Of a DNA stretch of 64,000 bases, positions 34,174 to 42,656 are shown in pieces. Numbering within the stretch: the stretch's first letter is position 1; every line of letters starts with the position of its first letter. Source of the DNA: Bdellovibrionales bacterium (lineage in GTDB: Bacteria; Pseudomonadota; Alphaproteobacteria; UBA9219); assembly GCA_041662785.1 (NCBI GenBank), contig JBAZRW010000005.1, positions 42,377 through 106,376 on the forward strand, given 5' to 3'. Made by a program: the position numbers and the translations under genes. The notes beneath the pieces are model-generated. The model was given only the letters and a program-made list of their open reading frames with translations, searched no databases and was not told where the DNA came from.

Positions 34174-35202
34174 ATGTCTCAAAAAATCAATGACCTACCC
34201 TTTATTGATCTTTATGTCCGCCTTGATGGGACGGAGGCCCCCATGTATCGCGCACGTGAGCGCGGCAACAGCATCTATAACCAGCTCGTCCCCGCCGATT
34301 TCATCCCCGCCGTCGAACAATTCGGCGTGATGATCCGTGCCGAGATGCAAAACCTCTCCGACACGACCCTAACCTATGAGGGCATTCGCTGCCGCCTTTC
34401 CAAACAGGTCATGGCGGACGGAACCCTGTGGGCTTGCGCACGGCAGATCAATTCCGAGCTGCCCGACATTAACAAGCTGGGCTTTGCCCCCCATATTTGC
34501 GGCCATCTGACCTCTTTAGGAAAGCGCGAGGGGCTTATTCTTGTGTCCGGCTCAGCCGGTCATGGCAAAACGACGACGGCGGCAGGCCTGCTAATCAATT
34601 ATATGAAAACGTATGGCGGGACGGCCATCACGATTGAGGATCCCGTCGAATACATCCTGAAAGGCCGCCACGGCGAGTATGCTCAATGTTTCCAGATTGA
34701 AGTTAAGAATGATGATGACTGGGCCCCCACCTTAAAACGCGCCTTGCGCTGGGGGCCGCGTTACATTTTCGTCGGAGAAATCCGCACGCCACAGGCTGCC
34801 GAACAACTGCTCCACGCGGCAACAACAGGCCACACCGTTATAACCACCTTGCACGGTGGCATGCCCGAAGAGGCCTTAACTGGCCTTTTGTTTATGGCGG
34901 AGCAATCCATGGGCAGCGGCGCGGCGGACATTCTGGCAGGCTGTTTGACAGCGCTGTTGCACCAAACCATGAAAGAAGAAGGCCCCTTCGTGCGCTATCT
35001 TTTCACCGAGGAAAGTGCTCCCGGCGATCCCATTCGCTCGCTGATCCGCGAAAATAAAATCGGCATGATGTCCACCTATATCGATCGTATCGCCGCACGC
35101 CTTGCCAACCAACCCATACCCTTTGGGCAAAATCCGCCACCGCAACAACAAATGGTGGAGGCTCACGCGCCTCTTCCTCCCCTGCCCCCTATCCGCAGAT
35201 AG
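34174..35202 (+). CDS. DotB/TraJ-type secretion ATPase, copy 1
   Basis: PilT/DotB-like hexameric AAA+ ATPase of type IVB (Dot/Icm, IncI Tra) secretion. The 342-residue protein has Walker A SAGHGKTTT near residue 128, the Asp box ITIEDPVEYIL, Walker B YIFVGEIRT and the His box GHTVITTLHGG. The N-terminal domain (LPFIDLYVRLDG) matches the paralogue downstream. The proline-rich tail (PPPQQQMVEAHAPLPPLPP) is absent from copy 2. It is not a pilus PilT by context, since no pil genes are near and a DotA/TraY homologue lies 20 kb away. The pyrC linkage implies constitutive transcription. Confidence 0.82.
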   Translation: MSQKINDLPFIDLYVRLDGTEAPMYRARERGNSIYNQLVPADFIPAVEQFGVMIRAEMQNLSDTTLTYEGIRCRLSKQVMADGTLWACARQINSELPDINKLGFAPHICGHLTSLGKREGLILVSGSAGHGKTTTAAGLLINYMKTYGGTAITIEDPVEYILKGRHGEYAQCFQIEVKNDDDWAPTLKRALRWGPRYIFVGEIRTPQAAEQLLHAATTGHTVITTLHGGMPEEALTGLLFMAEQSMGSGAADILAGCLTALLHQTMKEEGPFVRYLFTEESAPGDPIRSLIRENKIGMMSTYIDRIAARLANQPIPFGQNPPPQQQMVEAHAPLPPLPPIRR

Positions 35203-35225
35203 CCGTTACAAGGAGTCTCCCCATC

Positions 35226-36227
35226 ATGTTTACCTCAGACACCCCTCCCGCTAGCAACAAACTTTGCGACCTGTCCTTTATGGATCTTTATATCCGCGTC
35301 GATCATCCCGCGCCTGCGCGATACCGTTGCGCCGCGCGCGATTACACTAACAATTGGACACGCGTCCTTCCCGAAATCTATAAAGACGAAATTGAACGCC
35401 TTGCCAACCAGCTGCGCGGCCAGATCGATAGCCCTGACTCGGCCTTTGCGTATGACGGGATGCGCTTTCGCCTCTCCTATCAGCGCCTTGCCAATGGCGA
35501 GGACTGGGTTGTTCTGCGGCGCATCAGCGCGCGCGTCCCCAAACTGGAAGACCTTAACTTTGCGCCGCATATCTGCACGCATCTGCGCCGCCTTGGGCAG
35601 CGTGACGGCCTAATCATCATCTCTGGCGCGACAGGCAACGGTAAAACGACCACGGCCTTCGCCCTTCTCAACGACTTTTTGCAAAACTTTGGCGGCGTGG
35701 GGATCACCATCGAGGATCCCGTCGAATATGCCCTTGATGGCCCCGTGGGCGAGTATGGCTATTGCTATCAGGTGCAGGTGAATAAGGATGAGGATTGGGC
35801 CTCGCCGCTCAAACGCGCCTTGCGCTGGACGCCTCGCTTCTTACTGGTGGGCGAAGTGCGTTCGCCCCGCGCGGCTGAGCAAATCCTTCGCGCCGCGACG
35901 ACAGGCCATTTGGTAATCACCACCATCCACGCAGGATCAATTGAAGAAAGCCTGATGGGGCTTATGCACCTTGCCGAACAAGGCATGGGCAACGCCGCCA
36001 ATTATATGCTGGCGCAAGGCCTGACGGCAGGCATGCACCAAACGCTCAATGCCTCGGGGCCGTTTTTACGTTATGTGATGACTGAGGAAAACAACAACGG
36101 CGACCCCATTCGCTCTCTCGTGCGCGAAAACCGCGTGGGCATGATCAATTCCTATATCGATAAGCAGATTGCCCGCATGAACACCATTCATGGCAGCGGC
36201 AGCGCGCCCTTACAGGGAAAAAGATAA
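35226..36227 (+). CDS. DotB/TraJ-type secretion ATPase, copy 2
   Basis: Paralogue of the preceding gene, 23 bp downstream. Walker A is GATGNGKTTTAFALL near residue 135. The Asp box is ITIEDPVEYAL, Walker B FLLVGEVRS and the His box GHLVITTIHAG. Both copies share an LSFMDLYIRVDHP / LPFIDLYVRLDG start and the end ending GDPIRSLIRENRVGMINSYID, so they arose by duplication but differ widely elsewhere. Both keep complete nucleotide-binding motifs. They may form mixed hexamers or serve different substrates, which is inference. Confidence 0.82.
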   Translation: MFTSDTPPASNKLCDLSFMDLYIRVDHPAPARYRCAARDYTNNWTRVLPEIYKDEIERLANQLRGQIDSPDSAFAYDGMRFRLSYQRLANGEDWVVLRRISARVPKLEDLNFAPHICTHLRRLGQRDGLIIISGATGNGKTTTAFALLNDFLQNFGGVGITIEDPVEYALDGPVGEYGYCYQVQVNKDEDWASPLKRALRWTPRFLLVGEVRSPRAAEQILRAATTGHLVITTIHAGSIEESLMGLMHLAEQGMGNAANYMLAQGLTAGMHQTLNASGPFLRYVMTEENNNGDPIRSLVRENRVGMINSYIDKQIARMNTIHGSGSAPLQGKR

Positions 36228-36249
36228 GAAAGCGCAGGGTCTTAAGGGT

Positions 36250-36537
36250 CTAGTGAGTGGGATAAGGCGCTAAAACCGTAACGGCATATTCCGCAGCCTT
36301 AATTATTATGGGACGGACAGCATCGCTTCCCCCCTTCTTATAAAGCTCATCCGTAACATCTTTTAAACAAAGACGCGCACCCATCTGCTTTTCGGATACA
36401 GCCACGACCAAATTCTGGCCTACCTTTACCATTTCTGACACGTCGCCTTGTGCTATGGCGTTTTGAGCCGAGGCGATTAATTCTTCTGCCCCTTGACTAT
36501 CATAATCGCGACCAATATAGGAAGAACAAATGAACAT
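36250..36537 (-). CDS. Hypothetical protein in AT-rich islet
   Basis: About 95 residues (MFICSSYIGRDYDSQGAEELI...). ATG 36537 is preferred over 36564 because AAAGGA precedes it by about 8 nt. The product is soluble, mostly helical by composition, with no signal peptide or known motif. It converges with the second DotB-like gene (23 bp between stops) and follows another small unknown gene on the same strand. Composition is AT-richer than the core genes. No function is assigned. Confidence 0.6.
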   Translation of the reverse strand: MFICSSYIGRDYDSQGAEELIASAQNAIAQGDVSEMVKVGQNLVVAVSEKQMGARLCLKDVTDELYKKGGSDAVRPIIIKAAEYAVTVLAPYPTH

Positions 36538-36585
36538 GTTGGGTGTTTCCTTTTCTAATAACAAATCACTGGGATAATTTCTTTT

Positions 36586-36930
36586 TTAATTAATAATCTC
36601 ATCCATCTTCATGTCAACGAGAAATTCAATAGCACGCATATAATCGTGGCGGCGGAGCTTGGCGACATGATCGACGCCAAACTCGGCTTCGACGATCATC
36701 TGGACTGTTTCTTGGCGGACATTCTGGTTATAGGCAACATAGGCAAGAAGGGCATAAATAGAAGTAAGTTCGCGGTCGTTAATTCGCTCGATTTGAGGGG
36801 CTGTGGTTTTATCGGAAAATTGAGGCATATCGGTAGAGCAAGAGACTTTAAGCGTTTCGGCAACCTTCACCATATGCTCGCGGGAGGTTGTGTCGACGAC
36901 GGGGCGTTTATTGGTTGTGGGTTTGGTCAT
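36586..36930 (-). CDS. Hypothetical protein in AT-rich islet
   Basis: A 114-residue soluble protein (MTKPTTNKRPVVDTTSREHM...). The start has a strong AAGGAG Shine-Dalgarno 7-8 nt upstream. The C-terminal part, INDRELTSIYALLAYVAYNQ then NVRQETVQMIVEAEFGV, looks like a small helical domain. No family recognised. It is followed on the same strand by the 95-residue gene with a 48-bp gap containing an AT-rich stretch. With the DotB genes next door, an accessory role in secretion is possible but unsupported. Confidence 0.65.
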   Translation of the reverse strand: MTKPTTNKRPVVDTTSREHMVKVAETLKVSCSTDMPQFSDKTTAPQIERINDRELTSIYALLAYVAYNQNVRQETVQMIVEAEFGVDHVAKLRRHDYMRAIEFLVDMKMDEIIN

Positions 36931-37121
36931 AATGCTCTCCTTTTTAAAAAGTTATTGTAAAACAGGCTGTTGCCAACGCTTCCTTTTGATTTTGTGCTCT
37001 GAAAAGCCGCCTAGGCTCTCCATCGATTTTTGTACACTACACGAAAAGATTGTTTTCCGCAACTAAAAAGTTCTGTTGCATTACTTTCTTGAAGGTGATA
37101 GTGTCGTTTTCAGAAACTTAC

Positions 37122-37156
37122 GGCGCAGACATTAACGGGGGGTTAATTTCTGCGCC
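37122..37156. promoter_or_regulatory. 35-nt inverted repeat upstream of the XRE gene
   Basis: GGCGCAGA-CA-TTAAC-GGGGG-GTTAA-TT-TCTGCGCC: outer 8-bp and inner 5-bp arms are fully complementary, separated by a 2x2 mismatch. It lies 89 bp before the XRE start in a 314-bp spacer (36931-37244) that holds nothing else recognisable. It is a candidate operator for autoregulation or a 5'-UTR hairpin. No promoter could be assigned with confidence. Confidence 0.5.
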
Positions 37157-37244
37157 AAGAAATGAAACATAAAGCGTGCAGCATCGGCCAAGATTTTCTC
37201 GCCAACGCCGCATCGCAAAACCGACGTTAGAAGGTTGCCACGTT

Positions 37245-37910
37245 ATGATTACAGGACGCCAGATCAGAGCCGCCAGAGCCCTTTTGGATATCAGCCAAGA
37301 TGAACTGGCCGAGGCGACAGGCCTCACCCCCCAAGCCATCCGCAAAATCGAGAATGGCGATGTCCAGCCCCGCGAAGGCACGATTGCGGATATCACAAGG
37401 GCGTTTAATGAACACCGTTTGGAGTTCACGGACAACCAAGGCGTGCGCTTTATTCCCGAAGATGTTGAGGTGTTATCGGGAGATAGTGGTTTTTTACGTT
37501 TTACCGACCTTATTTATACGCATCTTCAAATGAAAGGCGGCACGATCCGCCAACTTGGTATTGAAGAAAGCTATTTTGAGAAGTGCAACACGAACATTGC
37601 AGAAGCTCACAGAAAAAGAATGGCCCCCTTAGTTCACTCGCGCAAAGATATTTTTGTGCGCGCCATTTTAAATTATGGCGACACACAGTTTATTTCTACG
37701 GACTATGCGGAGTATCGTTGGCATCCTACAAATGCTCCGAAACCAATTCCCTATTATATTTTTGGGGATTCTGTCTGTATTTTCGCTCTTGAGGCACAAC
37801 CCTCCCCCAAAATCATATGTATATCGTCCCCCATTATAGCAGCGGCCTACACAACCCAATTCGATCAAGTCTGGGACATGTCCAGTATACCGAGAAAAGA
37901 GAATAAATGA
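37245..37910 (+). CDS. XRE-family regulator with C-terminal sensor-like domain
   Basis: A 221-residue protein with an N-terminal helix-turn-helix (QIRAARALLDISQDELAEAT then GLTPQAIRKIENG) at residues 4-38. The remaining 150 residues (IRQLGIEESYFEK ... PIPYYIFGDSVCIF ... PIIAAAYTTQFDQVWDMS) resemble the ligand-sensing half seen in TrmB-like regulators, a weak comparison made by eye. ATG 37245 (MITGRQ) gives a normal XRE start. The longer frame from 37176 is AT-poor and unlikely. Its stop overlaps the methyltransferase start by 4 nt, so the two are coupled. It probably controls its own operon. Confidence 0.8.
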   Translation: MITGRQIRAARALLDISQDELAEATGLTPQAIRKIENGDVQPREGTIADITRAFNEHRLEFTDNQGVRFIPEDVEVLSGDSGFLRFTDLIYTHLQMKGGTIRQLGIEESYFEKCNTNIAEAHRKRMAPLVHSRKDIFVRAILNYGDTQFISTDYAEYRWHPTNAPKPIPYYIFGDSVCIFALEAQPSPKIICISSPIIAAAYTTQFDQVWDMSSIPRKENK

Positions 37911-38968
37911 CATATAATCAAGCAAATCTTTCCACAATCCCTTTTGCCTATCAAGAATGTGATAACGTTTTTTTTGACTGCGCTCTTGATTTATTCATGC
38001 AGCTAAGATCAGGACATATCGGAAAATATATTTATGAATCCGCTAATTCTTCATATCAAAAATCGGATGAACACGTATGGCTTGATGTTGTAGAAAATAA
38101 TAAAACGTACTACCTGCCAAGTCAGGACAATAATTTACTACATAAAGCGCATAAGGGTTTGGTTGACCTTGTTCCTGAAGGCACGCCCATTGTTGACTTT
38201 GGCGTCGGAGAGACATCTGCCTTCTATCAGAACATTCTCCCCATCTTAACGCACCTTGAAAGTGCTGATTATTATGGCATTGACTGCTGCCAAAGATATT
38301 TGGAGGCCATTAAAGAGATAGGCCCCAAACTAACAGACGCAAAGATTCATGCAATAAACGCTGATTTCTTCTCAGAGGAGATAGACATCGTAGCACCCCA
38401 CCCATCACTGGGAATAATGCTATGCAGCACCATAGGAAATTTAGAAGGCACTATACGTGAAAAAACAATCGACACGAACCTTGTGCACGTTTTACGAATT
38501 TTATCCCGAACAACCAATCATGGTTGGATGCTTATGTCGGTTGATATGAGCCATGAAAAAGATGCGCTAATGGCTGGATACGTAACCCCAGCCGTTGAGA
38601 AATTTGTTCTCAACGTCTTTCATCGCGCGGCTAAAGAATTGCCTATGAAGGGGTTTGATCCATCGCTGTTTCGCTATACGCCTGAATGGATCCCCGAAAA
38701 TCAGCTCTTCGCCCATATTGCCGAAGCGACGGAAACCCAAAACTTTCAGCTTGGGGACTATCAATTGCAAGTCCAAAAGGGGCAAAAGCTTCACCTGTTG
38801 AACTCTTATAAATTTTCCGCCCCCTTCTTTGAATCTTGCTGCGATAAAGCGAATCTGGATGTTCTTCAAGTTTGGGATCATGAAAGCCCGATGAAGCTTT
38901 ATTTGCTTAAAGATCGCGCCAATACGCTATCGGCAACAACCGACGAACTCGTGTCCTCCGTCGCCTAG
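37907..38968 (+). CDS. EgtD-like SAM-dependent methyltransferase
   Basis: A 353-residue protein of the histidine-specific (EgtD) methyltransferase domain type. SAM-binding elements are VDFGVGETSAFYQNIL and YYGIDCCQRYLEAI, then LCSTIGNLEG (cf. GSTIGN in EgtD), LMSVDMSHEKDALMAGY and LLNSYKFSAPFFESCC. In EgtD a glutamate two residues before the conserved Ser of the (T)EISxKF motif binds the substrate amine. By-eye alignment puts Leu there, so the substrate may not be histidine. No egtB is nearby. It forms an XRE-methyltransferase operon in AT-rich DNA, which suggests transfer. Specialised-metabolite or peptide modification is possible. Confidence 0.75.
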   Translation: MTYNQANLSTIPFAYQECDNVFFDCALDLFMQLRSGHIGKYIYESANSSYQKSDEHVWLDVVENNKTYYLPSQDNNLLHKAHKGLVDLVPEGTPIVDFGVGETSAFYQNILPILTHLESADYYGIDCCQRYLEAIKEIGPKLTDAKIHAINADFFSEEIDIVAPHPSLGIMLCSTIGNLEGTIREKTIDTNLVHVLRILSRTTNHGWMLMSVDMSHEKDALMAGYVTPAVEKFVLNVFHRAAKELPMKGFDPSLFRYTPEWIPENQLFAHIAEATETQNFQLGDYQLQVQKGQKLHLLNSYKFSAPFFESCCDKANLDVLQVWDHESPMKLYLLKDRANTLSATTDELVSSVA

Positions 38969-38984
38969 CCGCATCACGAACGCC

Positions 38985-40001
38985 CTACTCCGCCCCCTTG
39001 CCTCGTGCCACGCAAGGCAGGCCAGCAGCGGAGAGGGTTTTGCACAGGCGGCTAACATCGTCGGGACGCGCACAGCCCATCATGCGCACAGCAAAGCGCG
39101 GCGTGCCGCCCGGAGAGGCAACTTGCGGCAGCACCACGGGCTTCAAATCACTACCGGACTTGCCGCCAAACTGCGCACGCAGCTTTTGCGCCTGCGCCAC
39201 AGCCATCCCTTCGGTTGCATAGGTTCCAACTTCCGCATAGGGCGCGGTGCTCACGGCCATTTCGGCACGCTGGCGGCGGTAATAATCCATGTTCGCCGCA
39301 ACTTTCTCGGGCGACAAATCCATTTTGGCAACGCGCTGCGCGTCCGCCTCCATCCCCGATAGGCCATAGGCGAGCGCCAGATTTTGCCGCAACGCCGCCG
39401 TAGCAGACGGATTGTTGAGGACAGGCTCTAACGTCTGGATCGCTAGGTCATAGCGATGCGAGAGAACATAGGAATAAGCCAAATTGTTGAGTGTCGCGAG
39501 ATTGTGCGAATCCTTATGCAGCACCTTTTCATACTGCGCCTGCGCCTTTTTATGCTCGCCCAAATGATCGAGCGCGACGCCAAGGCCGCTGCGCGCCTTA
39601 AGGTCATCGCTATCCTCATCCAACGCGGCCTCATACTGACGCTTGGCGGCTGCCGGATTGTCGAGCGAGAGCAACAGGCGACCATAGCTGCGGCGTAACT
39701 CTCCATCATTCGGATACGAGGCAACGCCGTCGCGGTACGTTTGCGCCGCCGCCGTCTTGTCGCCCCATTGCTCCAACACGCCCGCCAGCCCCTTAATCGC
39801 CGTCAGGTTCTTAGGGTCTTGGGCCAAGGCGCGACGATAAAAGTCGATAGCCGCACCGACCTCGCCCTTTTCACGCATCATATTGCCCAGCTTGGCCATG
39901 CCCGCGCCAGAGGAACTGATGTCCTTTTCGTCCACCGTGCTACAGGCGCAAAGCGGCAAAAAGGCAAGCAGGACAAGAAGGCGAAGAGCGCGTGATGACA
40001 T
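38985..40001 (-). CDS. TPR-repeat lipoprotein (TadD-like) with C-terminal SPOR-like part
   Basis: About 338 residues. The start MSSRALRLLVLLAFLPLCAC ends in a lipobox. ATG 40001 is chosen because it begins the signal peptide (40046 adds 15 unneeded residues). At least five tetratricopeptide repeats follow (GEVGAAIDFYRRALAQDPKN, GEHKKAQAQYEKVLHKDSHN, HRYDLAIQTLEPVLNNPSAT). The last 90 residues include AQKLRAQFGGKSGSDLKPVV and FAVRMMGCARPDDVSRLCKTL, like a SPOR peptidoglycan-binding fold. TadD is a pilus lipoprotein, but no tad genes are present, so the symbol is not assigned. Confidence 0.78.
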   Translation of the reverse strand: MSSRALRLLVLLAFLPLCACSTVDEKDISSSGAGMAKLGNMMREKGEVGAAIDFYRRALAQDPKNLTAIKGLAGVLEQWGDKTAAAQTYRDGVASYPNDGELRRSYGRLLLSLDNPAAAKRQYEAALDEDSDDLKARSGLGVALDHLGEHKKAQAQYEKVLHKDSHNLATLNNLAYSYVLSHRYDLAIQTLEPVLNNPSATAALRQNLALAYGLSGMEADAQRVAKMDLSPEKVAANMDYYRRQRAEMAVSTAPYAEVGTYATEGMAVAQAQKLRAQFGGKSGSDLKPVVLPQVASPGGTPRFAVRMMGCARPDDVSRLCKTLSAAGLPCVARGKGAE

Positions 40002-40113
40002 GAAAGACCCCAAAGAATAAGGAGGCAAGGAAGACGACTCGCCCATTGTGCCACACTCATCGCGGGTGACAAGGGGATAAGCAAGGGGCGTTTACCGCCC
40101 GTGTATTAAAAAA

Positions 40114-40292
40114 CCGTCATTCCGGCGACCTGTCGCGCCGAAGCTGCGAAGCAGCGTAGGGGGAAGGCCGGAATCCAGCGCCGAGTGTCCACGAGGCGTA
40201 TGAGTCAGAACCATTGCGTTTTTATCACTTTTTTTTGAGTCACGTGCGCCACAGACGTGGCGCAGCTGGATCCCCGCCTTCGCGGGGATGAC
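40114..40292. repeat. Composite palindromic repeat between TPR gene and ldtR-like gene
   Basis: The left unit starts CCGTCATTCCGGCGACC and carries an inner hairpin GCTGCGAAGCAGC. The right unit is GTGCGCCACAGACGTGGCGC, AGCTGGATCCCCGCCTTCGC, GGGGATGAC. Middle segments TGAGTCAGAACCATTGCG and TGAGTCACGTGCGCC repeat the TGAGTC end-sequence seen at other copies. It fills most of a 341-bp spacer between divergent genes. Nothing else is recognised there. Confidence 0.8.
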
Positions 40293-40387
40293 ATAAGATT
40301 AAATGGTTACAAGAAGCCTATTGAAATTTAACGGGGGGCAAAAGCGTTTACCAATCCTTATCCTCTTTGCCCCTAAACTTCGGCCTT

Positions 40388-40894
40388 ATGACGGAAAATG
40401 AAAGCAAAACAGCCCACCTGATGCAGGAACTCCCCCGCCAGATCGAGCGGATGCATCGCCGTTTTCTGGATGTGGTGAGGCTGGAGCTGGGTCGCGTGGG
40501 CGTACGGGACATCAGCCCCGTACAGGTTATGATGCTGGGCAGTATCGGGGCCGAGACCATCTCGGTACGCGATTTGATCGAGCGCGGTTATTACCTTGGC
40601 TCCAACGCGTCTTACAACCTTAAGAACCTGATTGAAGGCGGCTATGTCGAGCGGCAAGCCTCAACCCGTGACAGGCGCTCCGCACAATTGAAAACAACCC
40701 CTAAAGGCGAGGCCGTTTTGGCCAAGCTCGCGGCGCTAGAGCTGCAATGGGCGCAGCCCCTGATGACAGAAGACAACACCTCCGCTATCGAGGCCACGTA
40801 CACAACCCTTCGCACGCTAGAGCGCTGTTGGTCGGACGCCGTCCGCTATGCAGACGGCGGCGCGCCCTCTATCGACATTCCCGAAGACGTTTAG
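40388..40894 (+). CDS. MarR-family regulator, LdtR-like
   Basis: A 168-residue winged-helix protein: VQVMMLGSIGAETISVRDLI then ERGYYLGSNASYNLKNLIEG, and RQASTRDRRSAQLKTTPKGE (wing). The RGYYLGSNASYNLK stretch closely recalls LdtR of Liberibacter and Sinorhizobium, which regulates an L,D-transpeptidase and osmotic tolerance. That similarity is from memory. ATG 40388 is preferred over 40367. No ldt gene is adjacent. The 3' end overlaps the convergent miaB by 4 bp. Confidence 0.85.
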   Translation: MTENESKTAHLMQELPRQIERMHRRFLDVVRLELGRVGVRDISPVQVMMLGSIGAETISVRDLIERGYYLGSNASYNLKNLIEGGYVERQASTRDRRSAQLKTTPKGEAVLAKLAALELQWAQPLMTEDNTSAIEATYTTLRTLERCWSDAVRYADGGAPSIDIPEDV

Positions 40895-42213
40895 GCTGCC
40901 GTCAAACTATTGGGATCGCCGCGCGTGATTGTGACGGTGTGCTCTGTGCCAACCATCGCCGCATCGCCTTTTAAGCGCACAGCCTGCATATAGGCCGAGC
41001 GGCCAAACATAAAACCCTCATGGCGACTTGGGTTTTCGACCAGCACACTCATCGTTTGTCCTACGCAGGCTTTGTTAAAGTCCGTTTGCTGCTGCCGCAA
41101 AAGGGCTTGAAGCCGCGCAAGGCGCTCCTCCTTGATTTCTTCAGGGACTTGTGTGGGCATGACGGCGGCTGGCGTTCCGGCGCGGCGGCTGTACTTGAAC
41201 GAAAAAGCCTGCGCATAGGTCACGTCGCGCACAATCTGCAAGGTGGCTTCAAAATCAGCTTCGGTTTCATCAGGAAAGCCAACAATAAAATCGGAAGACA
41301 GCGCAAGTTTCGGCTGCGCGATTTTCAGTTTTTCAACCACGCGGCGATAATCATCAGCCTTATGCTTGCGGTTCATGGCCGCCAAGATTTTGTCCGATCC
41401 GCTTTGCACCGGCAGATGTAAAAACGGCATGAGCTTAGGGATATCGCGGTGAGCAGCGATCAGCGCATCATCCATATCCAACGGGTGCGAGGTCGTATAG
41501 CGGATACGCAAAAGGCCATCCAGCGCAGCAAGCTTTTCGATCACGTCGGCAAGGCGCTTGCCGCTAGTTTCATCGTGATACGCGTTGACATTTTGCCCCA
41601 GCAGCGTGATTTCCCTCGCGCCACCATCCACCAGAACCCGCGCCTCATCCACAATCGCCGCCAAGGGCCGCGAGTATTCCAACCCGCGCGTATAGGGCAC
41701 AACGCAATAACTGCAAAAACGGTCGCAGCCCTCTTGAATCGCAAGAAAGGCGCTGATGCCCTTTTGGTTGGCTTGCTCTTGCGGCAAAAAATCAAACTTG
41801 GATTCAGCCGGAAAATCCGTATCCAAAACGCACGCGCCCCGCCCCTGCTCCGCACGCGCCAACATTTCCGGCAAATGGTGATAGGCTTGCGGCCCCACCA
41901 CCAACCCGACATAAGGCGCACGACGAGAAATCTCTTCCCCCGCCGCCTGCGCCACACAACCCGCAACGACAATCATAACCTTGACGCCTTGCGTCTCGCG
42001 CGCTTTTTGAACGGCGCGAAGGCGGCCCAATTCTGAAAACAGTTTCTCGCTGGCTTTTTCACGGATATGACAGGTGTTCAAAACGATCAGGTCGGCCTGC
42101 GTTTGATCCTCGGTGCGGTCATAGCCAAGGGGCGCCAAGACATCGGCCATTCGCGCCGAGTCATAGACGTTCATCTGGCAGCCCCACGTTTTGATAAAAA
42201 GTTTCTTGCGCAT
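40891..42213 (-). CDS. miaB: tRNA-2-methylthio-N6-dimethylallyladenosine synthase MiaB
   Basis: Radical SAM methylthiotransferase acting on i6A37 of tRNAs, the product of MiaA (encoded at 55831). The N-terminal UPF0004 domain has KTWGCQMNVYDSARM and NTCHIREKASEK with cluster cysteines. The radical SAM motif is CDRFCSYCVVPYTRG (CX3CX2C). Other family blocks are LLGQNVNAY, FLHLPVQSGSDKIL and DFIVGFPDET. A TRAM domain ends the protein. ATG 42213 (MRKKLFIK) is chosen. ATG 42222 is an alternative. Confidence 0.96.
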   Translation of the reverse strand: MRKKLFIKTWGCQMNVYDSARMADVLAPLGYDRTEDQTQADLIVLNTCHIREKASEKLFSELGRLRAVQKARETQGVKVMIVVAGCVAQAAGEEISRRAPYVGLVVGPQAYHHLPEMLARAEQGRGACVLDTDFPAESKFDFLPQEQANQKGISAFLAIQEGCDRFCSYCVVPYTRGLEYSRPLAAIVDEARVLVDGGAREITLLGQNVNAYHDETSGKRLADVIEKLAALDGLLRIRYTTSHPLDMDDALIAAHRDIPKLMPFLHLPVQSGSDKILAAMNRKHKADDYRRVVEKLKIAQPKLALSSDFIVGFPDETEADFEATLQIVRDVTYAQAFSFKYSRRAGTPAAVMPTQVPEEIKEERLARLQALLRQQQTDFNKACVGQTMSVLVENPSRHEGFMFGRSAYMQAVRLKGDAAMVGTEHTVTITRGDPNSLTAA

Positions 42214-42257
42214 GGCATCCATCAAATCACTTGTACCACCGCATACGCACAAACACG

Positions 42258-42656
42258 CTAGAGAGCAAGAGTAGAAAGAGCTTTTGACAAACTATTTCCA
42301 CAGTTCAGCTTTTCATAATAAGCAATATGCGCTGCCAATCCAAAATTTCCGTGAGTTATAGCCGCTTCAAACGGACTCATTCCTTGAGGTTCACTAGGCA
42401 CGTGTATCCTACCATCAGGACTAGTAACCTTTCCACCAAACTCTTTGACAAGCTTATAGAGATCAGCGTCACCATGTATTAGCGCCGCTAAAAAAGGCTG
42501 TGCATTCTGATATGCAGGGGCCGACTGAACCATCACCTCTGGCACTAATTTAGTAACTCGCTCAAGATAGGTTCGCATATCTGCCAAACTTATCTTTTTC
42601 TGACCATAGGCCTCAATCGCGGAAAACACTTCATCGGCATAATTTCTTTTTATCAT
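42258..42656 (-). CDS. Small ankyrin-repeat-like protein
   Basis: 132 residues. The second half shows two degenerate ankyrin-like units: NAQPFLAALIHGDADLYKLV then KEFGGKV, and GMSPFEAAITHGNFGLAAHI then AYYEKL. The N-terminal 45 residues are helical and unassigned. The gene is AT-rich against its neighbours and sits alone between miaB and an acyltransferase gene, 44 bp upstream of the miaB start on the same strand. In an organism with a T4BSS, ankyrin proteins can be effectors, but nothing in the sequence proves secretion. Confidence 0.65.
   Translation of the reverse strand: MIKRNYADEVFSAIEAYGQKKISLADMRTYLERVTKLVPEVMVQSAPAYQNAQPFLAALIHGDADLYKLVKEFGGKVTSPDGRIHVPSEPQGMSPFEAAITHGNFGLAAHIAYYEKLNCGNSLSKALSTLAL

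Noticed and set aside
36931..37244. tRNA or other known RNA in the spacer before the XRE gene
   Set aside because: No cloverleaf or GTTCGAATC-type arm; only a simple hairpin. No tRNA was found in any spacer scanned.
38985..40001. Assignment as TadD of a Flp/Tad pilus
   Set aside because: TPR lipoprotein architecture fits but no other tad/cpa gene is in the window.
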